DNA from: Lachnospiraceae bacterium
Lineage (GTDB): Bacteria > Bacillota > Clostridia > Lachnospirales > Lachnospiraceae
Length of the DNA: 44,585 nucleotides
Direction of reading: 5' to 3'
Assembly: GCA_015056925.1 (NCBI GenBank)
Contig: SVFJ01000020.1
Span: 1 to 44,585, forward strand
Every line of letters begins with the position of its first letter. Position 1 is the first letter of the stretch. A model generated the notes under the pieces. The model saw only the letters and a program-made list of their open reading frames with translations. It did not search any database and was not told where the DNA came from. Of this stretch, positions 25,541-33,980 are shown piece by piece. Both the position numbers and the translations under genes were made by a program.

Positions 25541-25569
25541 AGTATACCATAGGGTTGTGAACTGTGCAA
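25541..25569 (-). promoter_or_regulatory. thrC promoter
   Basis: Minus-strand TTGCAC (25564-25569) and TATACT (25541-25546) are spaced by 17 bases. The leader of about 65 bases includes a hairpin ATATCTG/CAGATAT just before the ribosome site. No T-box motif is seen. Confidence 0.7.
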
Positions 25570-25651
25570 CGTTTAAAATCTCGCAAAATCGTACAAATGT
25601 CGCTCTCAGGTGGACACTTTTTTCGTGATTTTTATACACGACAAAAACGTG

Positions 25652-25680
25652 TTCCATTATATTGTAGAAAATGTTATAAT
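25652..25680 (+). promoter_or_regulatory. extended -10 promoter predicting a leaderless mRNA for the AP2 gene
   Basis: TGT-TATAAT (25672-25680) is a perfect extended -10 element that ends only six bases before the ATG at 25687, so transcription should begin on or beside the start codon. The -35 (TTCCAT, 17-base spacing) is poor. An inverted repeat ACACG-N7-CGTGT (25636-25652) touches the -35 region and could be an operator. Confidence 0.6.
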
Positions 25681-25686
25681 AATTCC

Positions 25687-26481
25687 ATGAATACGACATT
25701 AAAAGGCGTTTATTGCGCAACAAAAAAAGACAATTCCATATACTACAGAACTTCGATTACTTATCGAAGAAAGCACATCAGTCTTGGCAGCTTTGATTCA
25801 GAAGCAAAAGCAAATGAATGTTACCTCGAAGCTGACAAAATTTTGCATAATGCTGAGCTGACATTGAATGATTATGCAGATACTTCAGCCCTCCCCTTTG
25901 AAAAATGGGTCATCCTTATGAATTTCAGGGATAATGGGCTTTATTTTGGTACGCCAATTTATGCAAGACGCCATTTCTTCTATTATTATCTGTCTCCGAC
26001 AGACATTCTTAAATTTGATATTGATGACCTGTTCTACTACTCTTCTCACAAGATTATGCGAAGAGACGGACATCTCTTTGTTGCTGACTACGGTATGCAG
26101 GTCAATATCCTTAGTAAATACGGCATCAAAAGCTACGGTGTTCCCGGCAAAGACTATATCTTCCGAAACGGCGACTCTGGCGACTACCGAAGTGAGAATC
26201 TGGAAATTATCAACCGCTACCAGGGCGTTACCAAGGTTACCGTAAAGGGCAAAACCAAATATAAGGCCAAGATTAATCTTCCGGGCTACTATGTCATCGG
26301 CACCTATAACACCGAGGATGAGGCCGCCATCGCTTATAACAAAGCAATTGATATCCTAAAGCAAAACGGCGTTAAGAGAAATTATACTGCAAATTACCTA
26401 GAGGGCTTATCTCCTGCGGTTTATGCGGATATTTATGAGAGGGTAAAGATATCGGAGAAGATTGTGAGGTATCACAAATAA
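25687..26481 (+). CDS. AP2-domain protein with HNH-like core
   Basis: A 264-residue protein. AP2-like DNA-binding modules lie at both ends: LKGVYCATKKDNSIYYRTSI...KHISLGSFDSEAKA (about residues 4-45) and YQGVTKVTVKGKTKYKAKIN...YVIGTYNTEDEAAIAYN (about 175-225). Between them GHLFVADYG...YGVPGKDYIFRNGDSGDYRSENLEIIN resembles the core of HNH homing endonucleases, in which a conserved asparagine precedes D-x-R-x-ENL, but the expected histidine is replaced (YIFRNGD). It may be a former homing endonuclease now acting as a DNA-binding protein. No ribosome site is present. Codon and GC use rises in its second half. It runs opposite to all neighbours, consistent with insertion. Confidence 0.8.
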   Translation: MNTTLKGVYCATKKDNSIYYRTSITYRRKHISLGSFDSEAKANECYLEADKILHNAELTLNDYADTSALPFEKWVILMNFRDNGLYFGTPIYARRHFFYYYLSPTDILKFDIDDLFYYSSHKIMRRDGHLFVADYGMQVNILSKYGIKSYGVPGKDYIFRNGDSGDYRSENLEIINRYQGVTKVTVKGKTKYKAKINLPGYYVIGTYNTEDEAAIAYNKAIDILKQNGVKRNYTANYLEGLSPAVYADIYERVKISEKIVRYHK

Positions 26482-26520
26482 AGTCGAAATGCCATATCAC
26501 TGACATTTCGACTTTTCTTT
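26482..26520 (+). terminator. terminator of the AP2 gene
   Basis: A perfect 10-bp stem AGTCGAAATG/CATTTCGACT with a 12-base loop is followed by TTTTCTTTT. It begins directly after the stop codon. The convergent gene on the other strand ends at 26520. Confidence 0.9.
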
Positions 26521-27113
26521 TACACGTCCTCTTGCTCATACAACTCCTGCAGCTTTGCAAGAACCTTCTGATATGCTGCTATACTGGCTTCCAGCGTAAT
26601 GCCGATTTCACCAGCCGCCATATCTCCGGTAACTACCTTTTTCTTTTTCTCACAGATATCAATCTCTCCTAATAAAAAGGTTTCCATCTTGCTGACACTA
26701 AAGGTTCTTACCGTCGGCTCCTCTTCTTTGGGCTCCATGCTTTTGAGTAGTTCTGTAATCGCCGCCTGCATATCATTACACAGATGAATATTATTCTCTA
26801 AGATAAGCCCCAACATCTGGTCTCTGGACTCGCCCAAACGCTGCTTCATCTTTTCAACCTCTCCGGTAAGATAGGTGTCTACTATAGTTAGTACCGCTTT
26901 ATGCTTCTCTTCTTCACCGATTTCGTCTGAAATTGCTTCTCCTACCTTATCCAGCTTCTTAATAATCTCTTTGCAAAAGATGATACTTTCATCCACAACA
27001 AAGGTTAAAAGGTCATCCTTACTCAAACTTGCCTTCTTATCCTTCTGTGCACATAGCTGTATATTTACAAATTCTCGAAATAATTCTACTACTCTCACAT
27101 TAATCATCTCCAT
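26520..27113 (-). CDS. helical cytosolic protein of unknown function
   Basis: A 197-residue protein predicted almost wholly helical and rich in Glu and Lys, with no membrane segment or signal. The last 30 residues (AAYQKVLAKLQELYEQEDV) look like a coiled coil, and KEEEPTVRTF near residue 130 is a probable flexible linker between an N-terminal bundle and a C-terminal part. I recognise no catalytic motif or family. Its start lies inside the end of the GH25-like gene (14-base overlap), so it is translationally coupled and may work with that surface protein. Confidence 0.75.
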   Translation of the reverse strand: MEMINVRVVELFREFVNIQLCAQKDKKASLSKDDLLTFVVDESIIFCKEIIKKLDKVGEAISDEIGEEEKHKAVLTIVDTYLTGEVEKMKQRLGESRDQMLGLILENNIHLCNDMQAAITELLKSMEPKEEEPTVRTFSVSKMETFLLGEIDICEKKKKVVTGDMAAGEIGITLEASIAAYQKVLAKLQELYEQEDV

Positions 27114-28320
27114 AATCCTTCATGCAAATATTAAGGTGTGCCTCACCTTCTATCCCCTTTATTTCACCCGCAGTGCTGTATTGCCACATATCAAAGGCAT
27201 AGGGATAATCCGGGCTTTCTCCTGACTGTGCCAGCCAAATATCGTACTTTTGCAATTCTTCCATATCGTATTTGGTCACTAGACTTTCCTTATTACCATA
27301 AAGCATTGGTGTATATCCTGCCGCCTTCACTTCCTTCATAAAATATGCCGCAAGCTCCGTTCTGGTTGCCACATCCAAGCCATCCGTACGGGCAATATCA
27401 CCATTTACCGCCTCTAACATATATACAACAGGATATGTAATATTATACTCCTTTAACTGCGCCGTGAGAAGTGTCAGTTCTTCCTTTACCTCTGTTTTAG
27501 ATACAGCCTGTGAATAGAAGTACACGCCCACATCCAAGCCTGCGCTTGTGGCACCGCTCATATAGGTATGGAAAGAATCATCTGCAATCAGCTCTCCCGT
27601 TGCATATCCTCTGCCGCCGATTTTCAGCATAACAAAATCACAGCCCGCCTTCTTGAGCTTCTTAAAGTCTACCACTCCACATTTTGAAGAAATATCCACT
27701 CCAAAAGTTGAAATCTGTTTACCGCTTTCATAGTATTTCATCTGTGGTTCATCATATACAAATCTTGACTTCGCATAGGAATTTGTTACAAGATTCGGAT
27801 TCAACTCTACCCACTCCATTGTTCCATCCGCATAATTAACTAAGGTATGCGTCTGACTCAGGGAATCAATTTCCTCCTGCGTCAATGTTTCCTTATCTCC
27901 TGCATCAAAGGTTTCCACCATCCCCGTTGAAATATCTGAAGTGGTAGGTGTTTTCTCATCTTTTATCTGTTCGCTTACCGTTTCTCCGGTAGTTTTATTG
28001 ATAACCGTTCCGTCTCCTGTACTCTGCTGTGTGCTTTTCCCATGTTCCGGTAATGACCAGATATTCAAATCATCAGAGCGCAAATCCGCACTGTCTGCCA
28101 ACAAACTTTGTACACTTTCTACCAGCATTTCTACCTCTGTCTGCTGTTGGTTCTTCTTATTCTTCGCGGATGAACCATTCTTCTTCCATGGTTCATTCTC
28201 TATAAACACGAGTCCAACTACCAGTAGTACAACCAAGGACATTATCAATATCATATTCAGCATTAACCGATTATGCTCCCGATTCCCCTCGTAAAATTCA
28301 TCATCGTCGTCTAATCTCAT
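27100..28320 (-). CDS. membrane-anchored GH25-like protein with degenerate active site
   Basis: About 406 residues: an acidic cytosolic N-terminus (RLDDDDEFYE), one membrane segment (about 22-40), a low-complexity region of about 160 residues and a C-terminal GH25 (Cellosyl-type muramidase) domain from about 204. The first aspartate is present (GVDIS, about residue 209), but the catalytic D-x-E pair reads M-L-E in YPVVYMLE (about 301-303), and the late aspartate before LN is histidine (AHLNI, about 395). WQY is kept. The fold is therefore likely but hydrolysis of peptidoglycan doubtful; it may only bind glycan. The ATG at 28318-28320 follows GGGAAGGG; a consensus promoter lies upstream. Confidence 0.85.
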   Translation of the reverse strand: MRLDDDDEFYEGNREHNRLMLNMILIMSLVVLLVVGLVFIENEPWKKNGSSAKNKKNQQQTEVEMLVESVQSLLADSADLRSDDLNIWSLPEHGKSTQQSTGDGTVINKTTGETVSEQIKDEKTPTTSDISTGMVETFDAGDKETLTQEEIDSLSQTHTLVNYADGTMEWVELNPNLVTNSYAKSRFVYDEPQMKYYESGKQISTFGVDISSKCGVVDFKKLKKAGCDFVMLKIGGRGYATGELIADDSFHTYMSGATSAGLDVGVYFYSQAVSKTEVKEELTLLTAQLKEYNITYPVVYMLEAVNGDIARTDGLDVATRTELAAYFMKEVKAAGYTPMLYGNKESLVTKYDMEELQKYDIWLAQSGESPDYPYAFDMWQYSTAGEIKGIEGEAHLNICMKDYGDD

Positions 28321-28392
28321 AAGTAATCCCTTCCCTTTTACACTTTGCATCACTTGTCATCAACATGTGGTTTACATATAATGTTTACGCAT

Positions 28393-28421
28393 ATTATACT
28401 TTATATTTTACATTTTTTCAA
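28393..28421 (-). promoter_or_regulatory. promoter of the GH25-like gene
   Basis: Minus-strand TTGAAA (28416-28421), 17 bases and a perfect TATAAT (28393-28398), about 70 bases before the start codon. Confidence 0.75.
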
Positions 28422-28532
28422 TTATTTTCTGACTATTTGTATATATTTTTTAGAAGCGTTTGAATTTCTACAAATACTTCACATCCTCGGGGAGCGTTTT
28501 GACAGAAGCAAGAATGAAATTTCCTATGATAC

Positions 28533-28568
28533 AAAAAACCCTAGAATCTACAATTGTAAATTCTAGGG
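28533..28568 (-). terminator. terminator of the DUF711 gene
   Basis: CCCTAGAAT (28539-28547) and ATTCTAGGG (28560-28568) form a perfect 9-bp stem; the minus strand continues with T6. It lies 16 bases after the stop codon. Confidence 0.9.
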
Positions 28569-28583
28569 TAAGTTTTTATCTTA

Positions 28584-29948
28584 TTAATTCTTAAAGCTAT
28601 GAATCGGAGCCGGGATTCTTCCTCCTCTGTTCACAAACGCATCACATGAGAAGTTGTTAACCGGCATAATAGGTGCATGTCCTAATAAACCGCCAAACTC
28701 TACATTCTCACCAACTGTCTTACCGATAACAGGGATAATTCTAACCGCTGTTGTCTTCTGATTAATCATACCGATTGCAAGCTCATCCGCAATAATTCCT
28801 GCGATAGTTGTTGCCTTTGTATCTCCCGGAATCGCAATCATATCAAGACCTACTGAGCATACACAGGTCATTGCCTCAAGCTTCTCAATAGTTAACGCAC
28901 CTGCATTCACAGCATCTATCATACCCTGGTCTTCGCTGACAGGAATAAACGCACCACTTAAACCACCTACGTAAGAAGAAGCCATTACGCCGCCCTTCTT
29001 CACCTGGTCATTTAAAAGAGCAAGAGCTGCTGTCGTACCCGGTGCACCTGCATACTCGAGTCCAATCTCACACAAAATATCTGCTACGCTATCACCGATT
29101 GCAGGTGTAGGTGCAAGCGATAAGTCTACAATACCAAACGGAACGCCAAGACGCTTAGAAGCCTCCTGTGCAACCAACTGACCTACTCTTGTTACCTTGA
29201 AGGCAGTCTTCTTGATAGTCTCACATAATACTTCAAAGTTCTCTCCGCGAACCTTCTCCAATGCAGTCTTAACAACACCAGGACCACTAACACCAACATT
29301 GATAATCGCATCTGCTTCTGTTACACCATGGAACGCACCTGCCATAAATGGGTTATCATCCGGTGCATTACAGAATACCACCAGCTTAGAGCAGCCTGCA
29401 GAATCATTATCCTTTGTCCACTCCGCTGTCTCCTTAATAATATCTCCCATCAGACGAACAGCGTCCATATTGATACCAGTCTTAGTAGAACCAAGATTAA
29501 TCGAGCTACATACCACATCAGTCTCGGCCAACGCCTGTGGAATCGAACGAATCAAAAGTTCATCTGCTTTTGTCATTCCCTTACAAACCAATGCCGAGTA
29601 TCCACCAATGAAGTTCACACCAACTTCCTTTGCAACCTTATCCAGTGTCTTTGCGATTGTTACAAAGTCCTCCGGTGTCTTACATGCCGCACCGCCAATC
29701 AATGCGATTGGTGTAATAGAAATACGCTTATTCACAATCGGAATACCAAATTCCTTCTCAATCTCCTGACCTGTAGCAACCAAATCCTTTGCTACTGTCT
29801 TAATCTTATTATATATATTCTCATTCACCTTAGCCAAATCAGAATCAATACAGTCCAAAAGGCTGATACCCAGCGTAATGGTTCTAACATCAAGATTCTC
29901 TTTCTCAATCATGTTGTTAGTTTCTAATACTTCCAAAATATTAATCAT
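28584..29948 (-). CDS. DUF711 / UPF0210 (PFL-like) family protein
   Basis: A 454-residue cytosolic protein of the conserved DUF711 (UPF0210) family, whose structure resembles glycyl-radical enzymes in fold but whose reaction is not known. Recognisable family stretches are NIYNKI at the start, [54 protein letters not shown] and [10 protein letters not shown] at the end. I use the ATG with GGAG six bases before it, which gives the usual family length. It lies directly downstream of the ACT-domain gene; this pairing recurs across Firmicutes and suggests a joint regulated function. Confidence 0.92.
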   Translation of the reverse strand: MINILEVLETNNMIEKENLDVRTITLGISLLDCIDSDLAKVNENIYNKIKTVAKDLVATGQEIEKEFGIPIVNKRISITPIALIGGAACKTPEDFVTIAKTLDKVAKEVGVNFIGGYSALVCKGMTKADELLIRSIPQALAETDVVCSSINLGSTKTGINMDAVRLMGDIIKETAEWTKDNDSAGCSKLVVFCNAPDDNPFMAGAFHGVTEADAIINVGVSGPGVVKTALEKVRGENFEVLCETIKKTAFKVTRVGQLVAQEASKRLGVPFGIVDLSLAPTPAIGDSVADILCEIGLEYAGAPGTTAALALLNDQVKKGGVMASSYVGGLSGAFIPVSEDQGMIDAVNAGALTIEKLEAMTCVCSVGLDMIAIPGDTKATTIAGIIADELAIGMINQKTTAVRIIPVIGKTVGENVEFGGLLGHAPIMPVNNFSCDAFVNRGGRIPAPIHSFKN

Positions 29949-29980
29949 AACAATCTCCAATCTTTCTAAATATCTATCAA

Positions 29981-30027
29981 TAGTTCAGTCGCGCCATTCG
30001 CAAAGCAGCAACTTCATTGCTGAACTA
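29981..30027 (-). other. stop-codon-anchored hairpin between ACT and DUF711 genes
   Basis: On the minus strand TAGTTCAG starts exactly with the ACT gene's stop codon (30020-30027) and pairs with CTGAACTA (29981-29988). The enclosed 31 bases hold a smaller GCAA/TTGC hairpin. There is no T run, so it is not a terminator. Confidence 0.55.
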
Positions 30028-30297
30028 TATGCGATGCATGCTGTTAAAGATATCTTCTCTCTGGCACTTAATGACAACACCAATCTCTGTTCCAAGTGCG
30101 TCAAGCTCATCTGTAACTTCACTAAATGACTTTGTGCAGTTATTAAAGTCTGCAATCATCATCATATTGAAGTAATCATTAACGATTGTCTGAGAAATAT
30201 CGAGAATATTAATATTACTCTCTGCTAAGTATGTACATACCTTTGCAATGATACCAACTGTATCTTTTCCTACTACTGTAATAATTGTTTTTTTCAT
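30025..30297 (-). CDS. ACT domain protein (UPF0237)
   Basis: A 90-residue protein consisting of a single ACT domain: the first strand ITVVGKDTVGIIAKV with the ligand-binding GKD-x-GI turn, then LAESNINILDISQTI and YFNMMMIADF. ACT domains bind small ligands, usually amino acids, at dimer interfaces. Stand-alone members of this family are routinely encoded next to DUF711, as here, and may act as its regulatory subunit. The start has AGGAGT. Confidence 0.93.
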   Translation of the reverse strand: MKKTIITVVGKDTVGIIAKVCTYLAESNINILDISQTIVNDYFNMMMIADFNNCTKSFSEVTDELDALGTEIGVVIKCQREDIFNSMHRI

Positions 30298-30339
30298 AAT
30301 CCTGACTCCTATTCATCACACATATCTGTAGACTTGCAA

Positions 30340-30373
30340 ACAAACCAAATGACGCAAACGTCGCTTGGTTTGT
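30340..30373 (-). other. long hairpin in the gap before the ACT gene
   Basis: ACAAACCAA pairs with TTGGTTTGT (9 bp), and GACG with CGTC around a CAAA loop, separated by a 2x2 internal loop. On the minus strand TTGCAA follows immediately, the same hexamer that follows the first hairpin of the intergenic elements at 22.7, 31.2 and 34.0 kb. It could be a weak terminator of the preceding metallo-hydrolase gene. Confidence 0.55.
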
Positions 30374-30411
30374 CTTTCGTATACTTTGTTATATTTATAA
30401 CACATTACCTA

Positions 30412-31209
30412 TTAAATTTCAACTAATTGTGAGAGTTCACTCCTATTTGCCACAAAGATATTGAAATCATCCGGTTTATAACCATGGTCTCCCATGGCAA
30501 TCTCAAGTCTTACCGTTTCATAAGCAAGCTCTGCCAGATTATTCTCCTTGCTCAGATGTCCCAGGCACACTGCCTTCAGCTTATCATTCAGCAGTCTGCC
30601 CAAAAGCCTTCCTGACAGCTCATTGGACAAATGTCCGCGATTTCCCAAAATTCTTTGCTTCAAATAATATGGATACGGTCCCACCTGCAACATGTTTACA
30701 TCATGATTGGCTTCCAACATCAAGGCATTCATCCCCTGAAGGCTTTCAACGATGTAATCATCATAGGTGCCAAGGTCTGTTACAACAGCCATTCGGCTAT
30801 TTCCATACTGAAAACGATATGCTACCGGCTGTGCAGCATCGTGGGAAATCTTCATGGGATTCACTGTGATATCCTTGATAATCAACTTCTCATCCGCCGC
30901 TATCTCATGAAACAGCTCCTCCTCTACCTTTCCCAAAGAAGAAGTCTTCTTAATCTCCCGAATCGTACCTGCCGTGGCATAGATAGGAATCCCAAACTTC
31001 CTGCTCATCACACCTAACCCCTGAATATGGTCTGAATGCTCATGTGTAATAAGGATACCATCAATATCCCTTCCCGTAAGGGAAAGCTGCTGTAAGCCTT
31101 CCATAATCCGCTTACAGCTGATTCCCACATCCACCAAAAGGTGTGTTGCCTCCGTTCCTACATATACGCAATTTCCGCTGCTGCCACTGGCAATACTGCA
31201 CATTTTCAT
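30412..31209 (-). CDS. MBL-fold metallo-hydrolase (YycJ/WalJ-like)
   Basis: A 265-residue cytosolic protein with the metallo-beta-lactamase zinc motif ITHEHSDHIQG (HxHxDH, about residues 55-62), a further histidine in MKISHDA, an aspartate in VTDLGTYDD and histidine in LGHLSKENN. The beginning CSIASGSSGNCVYV is the signature of the YycJ/WalJ subgroup, proposed to act on nucleic acid during replication or cell division. In Bacilli it accompanies walRK; here no walRK is present and it follows an FtsA-like gene. Its leader is copy 2 of the intergenic element, with the ribosome site GGAAAGGCATGG. Confidence 0.9.
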   Translation of the reverse strand: MKMCSIASGSSGNCVYVGTEATHLLVDVGISCKRIMEGLQQLSLTGRDIDGILITHEHSDHIQGLGVMSRKFGIPIYATAGTIREIKKTSSLGKVEEELFHEIAADEKLIIKDITVNPMKISHDAAQPVAYRFQYGNSRMAVVTDLGTYDDYIVESLQGMNALMLEANHDVNMLQVGPYPYYLKQRILGNRGHLSNELSGRLLGRLLNDKLKAVCLGHLSKENNLAELAYETVRLEIAMGDHGYKPDDFNIFVANRSELSQLVEI

Positions 31210-31296
31210 CTAAATAACCATGCCTTTCCAAAACCTGCAACCTTTGTGCTCCGGCACAAATTTGCAACTTTGATAAATTTATTTATCAAAGTTTTA
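31210..31296 (-). repeat. intergenic two-hairpin element, copy 2 (FtsA-like gene to metallo-hydrolase)
   Basis: Directly after the stop codon a perfect 13-bp palindromic stem (31266-31278 with 31281-31293, 2-base loop) is followed on the minus strand by TTGCAAATTTGT, then a hairpin TTTGTGC-TCCG-GCACAAA (31243-31260, plus-strand reading), then GCAGG, GGAAAGGCATGGTTAT and the start codon. About 58 bases match copy 1 closely, while the first stem differs in sequence but not in design. Confidence 0.8.
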
Positions 31297-33387
31297 GTCC
31301 TTCCAAAATACTTCTATTCTATCGCCTGTTTTTAACGACTCTGTAAACTGAGCCTGTCTACCGTTAATCAGGGTTACAATCTGGCTTCCCTGCGTTCTTG
31401 TTCTATCAAAATTAATATAATCAAAGACATCCACAAAGCAATAGTCCTTTTTACCATTCATGGAAACAGGCTTCTGATTCACAATAACCAGAATATTTCT
31501 GTTCTGCTCCTCTTCTATCCTTTCTTCCATCTTTTCCTCAATTGCCTCCTGCTCCACCATATGACGGAACACCTCAGCCATCTTTGGCTCCTCAACAGCC
31601 TTCGCCTCTTCCATAACCGTTGGCTCTTCCACAGTCTTTTCTTCCTCAAAGAGATAAAGCTCATCACCTGAGTTAATACGTGTCTCCGCTGTTGCTTCCT
31701 CTCCGTTTACATAGAGTGTCTTCCCCTGCTCCTCATCCGGCATACATGCCATTAACTGCTCATAGGTAAGACAGGATTCTAATACAATCTCATCCTCCTG
31801 CTGAATCTGATAATCCGCATCACAAAGTACACCATTTACTTTTACAGCCTTTGGTAACTCGATTGCTTCATTATTTAACATAAACTTAAGCTTTGCCTTG
31901 TAATCAATCAAATCAGACACCTTAAGCTCTGCCGCCTTACCTGCAGTAGCCGGCTCCATAACGATACGGTCATTAGGCTTAATCGCATAATTGATATTCA
32001 CAGCTACTTCATTTACAAAAATCTGTGCACTCTCTCCGTACTCACCCTTTGTGACACGTTTCTTACCATTTACCGTATAGAATAAATCCTGTCCACGTCT
32101 CGGGAATAAGCCTTCCTTATCAAATGCCGCCTGAATCGCTGCATCTACGACGGATAATTTATTATTATCGTATAACTTCACCTTCTTACCATTGAAGTAC
32201 ACATAAACAAAATTGTTATTCTGCTCATAATAAGACAGGCAAATGCCAATCGGCGTAATAATCGTAGAATCCTTTAAGCAATCTAAAGGGAACTCTATCT
32301 CATTCATGATATCCTCACCGCGAAGTGCCACTCTCTTCGGGTCAAGTCCAAGCTTATCGGCAAGCATCTTGGTATAACCCTTTACCTTACCGCCACCGCC
32401 AACTACAAATACGGCACTTGGTGATACGCCACCGTTCATTTCACGAAGCAGCGCAGCAATCTGCTCAGTCATTTTATCCATCTCGGGCGCACAGATTTCC
32501 ATAACCTCCTTAGCTGTAATGGTCTGTTCCAAGCCCATAATATCCTCGTAAGTAATCTGCTCTTCTACAAAAGCAGCCTTCTTTACCTTCTCTGCTGTTC
32601 CAAAATCAATCAGACACTGTCTTGCTATTGCCTCTGTTAAACAGTCACCCGCCATAGGAATCATGCCAAACGCAAAAATGCTACCATCCTTTGTAATAGA
32701 AATATCCGAAGTACCTGCTCCCACATCCACCATAGCAATGTTAAGCAATCTGTACTTCTCAGGAATCGCAACACGAATCGCCGCAATCGGCTCCAAGGTC
32801 ATATTGGCAACCTTCAAATCCGCCAGCTCTACTGCACGGTATAAGCCGTCTACCACATCATCCGGAAGGAATGTTGCTATCAAATCAGCTCCCAAAGTCT
32901 TTGCTTTATGATGCTCCGGCTGGCTCATCCACATTCCATTGATATAGTACCTCATCACTGAATAGCCTACACAATAGAAATTTGTTGCACTCTCATTCTC
33001 CTCAGAGAACTGGGCAAATGCCTTCTCCATACCTCTGGATGCCACCAATGCAATATCGTCCTTATTAATCTGCTTTTCCTTTTCAAATTCAATTTCCACA
33101 TTGACATTCAAGGTCTTTAGCACACGTCCTGCAGCTGCAATGCAGACCTCATGAAAAGAACATCCGGTTTTCTCTTCCAGCGCCTCTTTAATCTCAATGA
33201 TTGTCGCCGCTACTCTGTTAATATCGTGAATCTGACCATCCAGCATGGCTCTGGTCTTATGCTCACGAATCTCCTGTGCTACTACAACGAAGGTATCTCC
33301 CTCCTTACAGCCCACAGTACCTACTACGCTTCTTGTTCCGATATCCAGACCGAATACCGGTGTTCCTTCATACTTCATCTGATTCAT
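31294..33387 (-). CDS. FtsA-like actin-fold protein with C-terminal beta-grasp-like repeats
   Basis: A 697-residue protein. The first about 385 residues form an actin-like ATPase of the FtsA/PilM type: phosphate 1 motif GLDIGTRSVVG (about 13), phosphate 2 VDVGAGTSDISI (about 220) and adenosine motif VVGGGGKVKG (about 340). FtsA itself is only about 420 residues. The extra 300 residues repeat a pattern of VNG or ING followed about 12-15 residues later by GD/ND/ED-x-I-x-V/L, at about 462, 525, 567 and 683, resembling small ThiS-like beta-grasp domains, split by a Glu-rich segment. The start overlaps the coaE stop by 4 bases and has GGGGGAAAC. A role in division or envelope assembly is inferred. 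Confidence 0.85.
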   Translation of the reverse strand: MNQMKYEGTPVFGLDIGTRSVVGTVGCKEGDTFVVVAQEIREHKTRAMLDGQIHDINRVAATIIEIKEALEEKTGCSFHEVCIAAAGRVLKTLNVNVEIEFEKEKQINKDDIALVASRGMEKAFAQFSEENESATNFYCVGYSVMRYYINGMWMSQPEHHKAKTLGADLIATFLPDDVVDGLYRAVELADLKVANMTLEPIAAIRVAIPEKYRLLNIAMVDVGAGTSDISITKDGSIFAFGMIPMAGDCLTEAIARQCLIDFGTAEKVKKAAFVEEQITYEDIMGLEQTITAKEVMEICAPEMDKMTEQIAALLREMNGGVSPSAVFVVGGGGKVKGYTKMLADKLGLDPKRVALRGEDIMNEIEFPLDCLKDSTIITPIGICLSYYEQNNNFVYVYFNGKKVKLYDNNKLSVVDAAIQAAFDKEGLFPRRGQDLFYTVNGKKRVTKGEYGESAQIFVNEVAVNINYAIKPNDRIVMEPATAGKAAELKVSDLIDYKAKLKFMLNNEAIELPKAVKVNGVLCDADYQIQQEDEIVLESCLTYEQLMACMPDEEQGKTLYVNGEEATAETRINSGDELYLFEEEKTVEEPTVMEEAKAVEEPKMAEVFRHMVEQEAIEEKMEERIEEEQNRNILVIVNQKPVSMNGKKDYCFVDVFDYINFDRTRTQGSQIVTLINGRQAQFTESLKTGDRIEVFWKD

Positions 33388-33980
33388 TTTGTTTCCCCCA
33401 TTACTTTGTTAATCTGACTATAGGTTTCTTCCAAATCCCCATTATTGGTAATGACCACCTGACATTTCTCTCTAAACTGTGCTTCCCCAAGCTGCTCCTT
33501 CATAATGTCTGCTATCTTCCGGTCGCTATAGCTTCTGCTTTCACGAAGACGCCTGCTTCGCACCTCCACATCCGCATGCACATACCAAAGCTCGTCTACG
33601 ATTTCATCATAGCGTTCTTCAATAAGTAACGCCGCTTCAATAAAGAAGTAGTCTACCTCGCCCCGCTCCTGTTCAAAGGCTATCTGCTCCCTGATATAGG
33701 TCTTTACCCCGGGATGTATGATTTGATTTACCTTTATTAAAATGGCCTTATCCGAAAAGATAATTGCTGCCATTTTCTTCTTATCAATGGTTCCGTCCCC
33801 ATTCAGAACCTCTCTTCCCAATAGCTCTACCAGCCGCTCATAACAGGACTGTCCCGGCTCTTGCAGCATATGTGCCGCCTCGTCCGCTCTGATAATCCTG
33901 CAATTGTAGTGACTCTCTATATAGGAAAGAATCTGTGACTTCCCGGCTCCCACACCACCGGTGATACCGATTATTACCAT
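33384..33980 (-). CDS. coaE: dephospho-CoA kinase
   Basis: A 198-residue P-loop kinase that phosphorylates the 3'-hydroxyl of dephospho-CoA, the last step of coenzyme A synthesis. GITGGVGAGKS (about residues 5-15) binds ATP; RADEAAH and the lid region with RLRESRSYSDRKI (about 145) are typical. Length is standard. It lies between polA, upstream, and the FtsA-like gene, with which it shares an ATGA overlap. The polA-coaE order is common in Firmicutes. Its leader is copy 3 of the intergenic element. Confidence 0.95.
   Translation of the reverse strand: MVIIGITGGVGAGKSQILSYIESHYNCRIIRADEAAHMLQEPGQSCYERLVELLGREVLNGDGTIDKKKMAAIIFSDKAILIKVNQIIHPGVKTYIREQIAFEQERGEVDYFFIEAALLIEERYDEIVDELWYVHADVEVRSRRLRESRSYSDRKIADIMKEQLGEAQFREKCQVVITNNGDLEETYSQINKVMGETK

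Noticed and set aside
25564-25686. Longer N-terminus for the AP2 protein starting at a GTG
   Set aside because: That start overlaps the thrC -35 and lies upstream of the AP2 extended -10; the extra residues do not look like the domain.
25514-25723. Minus-strand frame of 69 codons between thrC and the AP2 gene
   Set aside because: It spans the thrC promoter and the AP2 promoter and start, has no family resemblance and no ribosome site.
28584-29948. Pyruvate formate-lyase
   Set aside because: The DUF711 family is labelled PFL-like on fold, but no glycyl-radical motif or paired cysteines are seen.
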